7,509 nt of DNA from Firmicutes bacterium UBA6226 (GTDB lineage Bacteria; Bacillota_A; Clostridia; Peptostreptococcales; Acidaminobacteraceae): the NCBI GenBank assembly GCA_002441045.1, contig DJWQ01000095.1, positions 1 through 7,509 on the forward strand. The letters are read 5' to 3'. The notes below the pieces were generated by a model. It was not told where the DNA came from and did no database searches. It saw only the letters and a program-made list of their open reading frames with translations. Each line of letters opens with the position of its first letter. Within the stretch, counting starts at the first letter, position 1. Below, piece by piece: positions 6,410 to 7,509 of the stretch. The position numbers and the translations under genes were made by a program.

Positions 6410-7509
6410 ATGGAAAATTACAACTTAAGCGTTTCAGAAAAAACCGCTTTAAATAAAAATATTACTAAAAACTACTTTTTTACATTTATACAAAGTGTGG
6501 ATCTCACACGAGGTATCTGGATGATTTATCTTGCTAGTAAAGGTATGAGCCTAACACAACTTGGTATCTTAGAAACGATCTTTCACATTACCTCATTAAC
6601 TATGGAAGTGCCAACGGGTGCAGTTGCTGACCTATATGGTCGTAGGGTTTCAAGAATCGTTGGAAGAGTCTGTTCTGTTATAAGTGTCATGCTACTTTTG
6701 TTTTCCCATAGCTTTATCGGCTATGCCATTTCCTTCATCATAACCGCACTTTCCTATAACATGGAGTCCGGTGCTGGCGATGCGCTAGTCTATGATTCTA
6801 TGAAAGCGGTGGGCAGAGAAGAGGAGTACATGAAGGTCGGGGGCAACAAGGAGATGATCTTCCAGTTGGCGAATGTGGTGTCTTTCCTAGCGGGGGGCTA
6901 TCTTGCAACGAAGAGCTATCCTTTGGCGTTTGCTGTTACCATCGTTATTGGGTTATTCACTGTGATTTATGCATTTGGGTTCAAAGAACCACCACTTGCG
7001 CCAAAAGCGTTAAGTGAATCTCACCAGTTAACTGAATCCAACCATATAATTGAATCCATTCAGAAAACGGAGATTCCAGAAAATGAAGCCACAAAAGAAC
7101 GCTATAGTATGTACAAGCAGCTGACAGAGAGCTTTAAAATTCTTAAAGGTCATAGACGATTGATGTTCTTAATTCTCTTCTCGCAGTTTTTAATGAGCTT
7201 TACCACGACGGTGTTTTTTTATCTTCAAAATTACATGAAGGGCGATGGCTATAGTGAATTTGCAATAGGGTCAGTGTATGCGGTTACAGGCGTTTTAGGC
7301 GCAATTCTAGCACCACAGGTCTTTAGGATTGAAGCGGTTATTAAAGAAAAAGGCATCTTGGTTGCCATGCCCATCGTCATCGCACTGAGTACGTGGGGCA
7401 TCGCTCTGGCGAAGTACCATTTTCTCTTCTATATTCCGATTTCGCTTGCAGAAGGGTTGATTTTTGTTGCTCTTGGGGATTATATCAATAAAGTGATTCC
7501 AAGTGAAAA
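6410..7509 (+). CDS. Major facilitator superfamily (MFS) transporter, C-terminus off right edge
   Basis: The 366 visible codons encode a proton- or ion-coupled secondary transporter of the inner membrane; the substrate is unknown, and drug efflux is the usual guess for this type. Helices are visible near residues 20-42, 46-66, 82-98, 101-118, 150-166, 169-190, then 249-272, 283-303, 314-334 and 337-359, so about ten of the usual twelve are present. The loop between helices 2 and 3 carries MFS motif A, GAVADLYGRR at 70-79 (Gly70, Asp74, Gly77, Arg78, Arg79), after the EVPTG stretch common in this group. SGAGDALVYDS at 120-130 is also typical. The central cytoplasmic loop (191-248) is hydrophilic and contains a short tandem repeat. 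AAGGAG at 6394-6399 lies 10 nt before this ATG; the ATG at 6403 is out of frame and closes after 17 codons. A strong terminator sits upstream, so it should have its own promoter, but none is clear. Confidence 0.9.
   Translation, partial: MENYNLSVSEKTALNKNITKNYFFTFIQSVDLTRGIWMIYLASKGMSLTQLGILETIFHITSLTMEVPTGAVADLYGRRVSRIVGRVCSVISVMLLLFSHSFIGYAISFIITALSYNMESGAGDALVYDSMKAVGREEEYMKVGGNKEMIFQLANVVSFLAGGYLATKSYPLAFAVTIVIGLFTVIYAFGFKEPPLAPKALSESHQLTESNHIIESIQKTEIPENEATKERYSMYKQLTESFKILKGHRRLMFLILFSQFLMSFTTTVFFYLQNYMKGDGYSEFAIGSVYAVTGVLGAILAPQVFRIEAVIKEKGILVAMPIVIALSTWGIALAKYHFLFYIPISLAEGLIFVALGDYINKVIPSE
7010..7063 (+). repeat. Three 18-bp imperfect tandem repeats in the MFS central loop
   Basis: Three in-frame units start at 7010, 7028 and 7046: TTAAGTGAATCTCACCAG, TTAACTGAATCCAACCAT and ATAATTGAATCCATTCAG. 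Units 1 and 2 match at 14 of 18 bases, units 2 and 3 at 13 of 18. They encode LSESHQ, LTESNH and IIESIQ (residues 201-218), with an invariant Glu-Ser. The period is a multiple of three, so copy changes would keep the reading frame. Confidence 0.7.

Noticed and set aside
6403..6456. Alternative ATG for the MFS gene, 7 nt upstream of the chosen start
   Set aside because: It is only 3 nt from the AAGGAG site, is out of frame with the transporter, and closes after 17 codons.
1..7509. Mobile element, CRISPR array, tRNA or rRNA genes, defence system
   Set aside because: I saw no transposase or integrase motifs, no regular repeat-spacer pattern, no tRNA-like cloverleaf and no rRNA-like conserved stretches. 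The gene set is mainly housekeeping.

Overview
The window looks like a stretch of chromosome from a low-to-moderate GC Gram-positive bacterium of the Clostridia type, probably an anaerobe. Support for this: strong AGGAG/GGAGG ribosome binding sites before almost every gene, sigma-A promoters of the Gram-positive TGTG-n-TATAAT extended -10 type, a FocA/NirC-family anion channel, a DUF4438 protein (known from Thermotoga and Clostridia), and a divergent Firmicutes-style topoisomerase III. The genus cannot be fixed from sequence reading alone.

Layout. (1) 1-560, minus strand: the N-terminal 186 codons of a DUF4438 protein running off the left edge. (2) 561-779: a divergent promoter region, with an extended -10 promoter for the DUF4438 gene and a clean TTGAAA-N17-TATAAT promoter for the rightward genes. 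(3) 780-2386: a two-gene operon of a formate/nitrite-type channel and endonuclease IV (nfo), joined by a TAATG stop/start overlap and closed by a hairpin-plus-T7 terminator. (4) 2475-3688: an extended -10 promoter and a minimal-core DEAD-box RNA helicase. (5) 3792-6086: topoisomerase III (topB), with an acidic spacer in the middle of the protein. No convincing terminator lies between helicase and topB, so read-through is possible. (6) 6087-6409, 323 bases without an established gene: a small self-contained transcription unit with a promoter-like sequence, a good ribosome binding site, a short reading frame apparently broken at a T6 run, and a near-perfect intrinsic terminator. The remaining bases hold only the ribosome binding site of the next gene. 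(7) 6410 to the right edge: an MFS transporter cut off after about ten membrane helices, with a three-unit 18-bp tandem repeat in its central cytoplasmic loop.

How it fits together: three of the genes act on nucleic acids (abasic-site repair, RNA unwinding, DNA decatenation) and two are membrane transporters. I see no mobile element, CRISPR array, tRNA or rRNA, and no gene set resembling a defence or biosynthetic system. The window is mainly core genome. The parts most worth a second look are the small broken unit at 6113-6344 and the acidic spacer and altered motifs of the topoisomerase.
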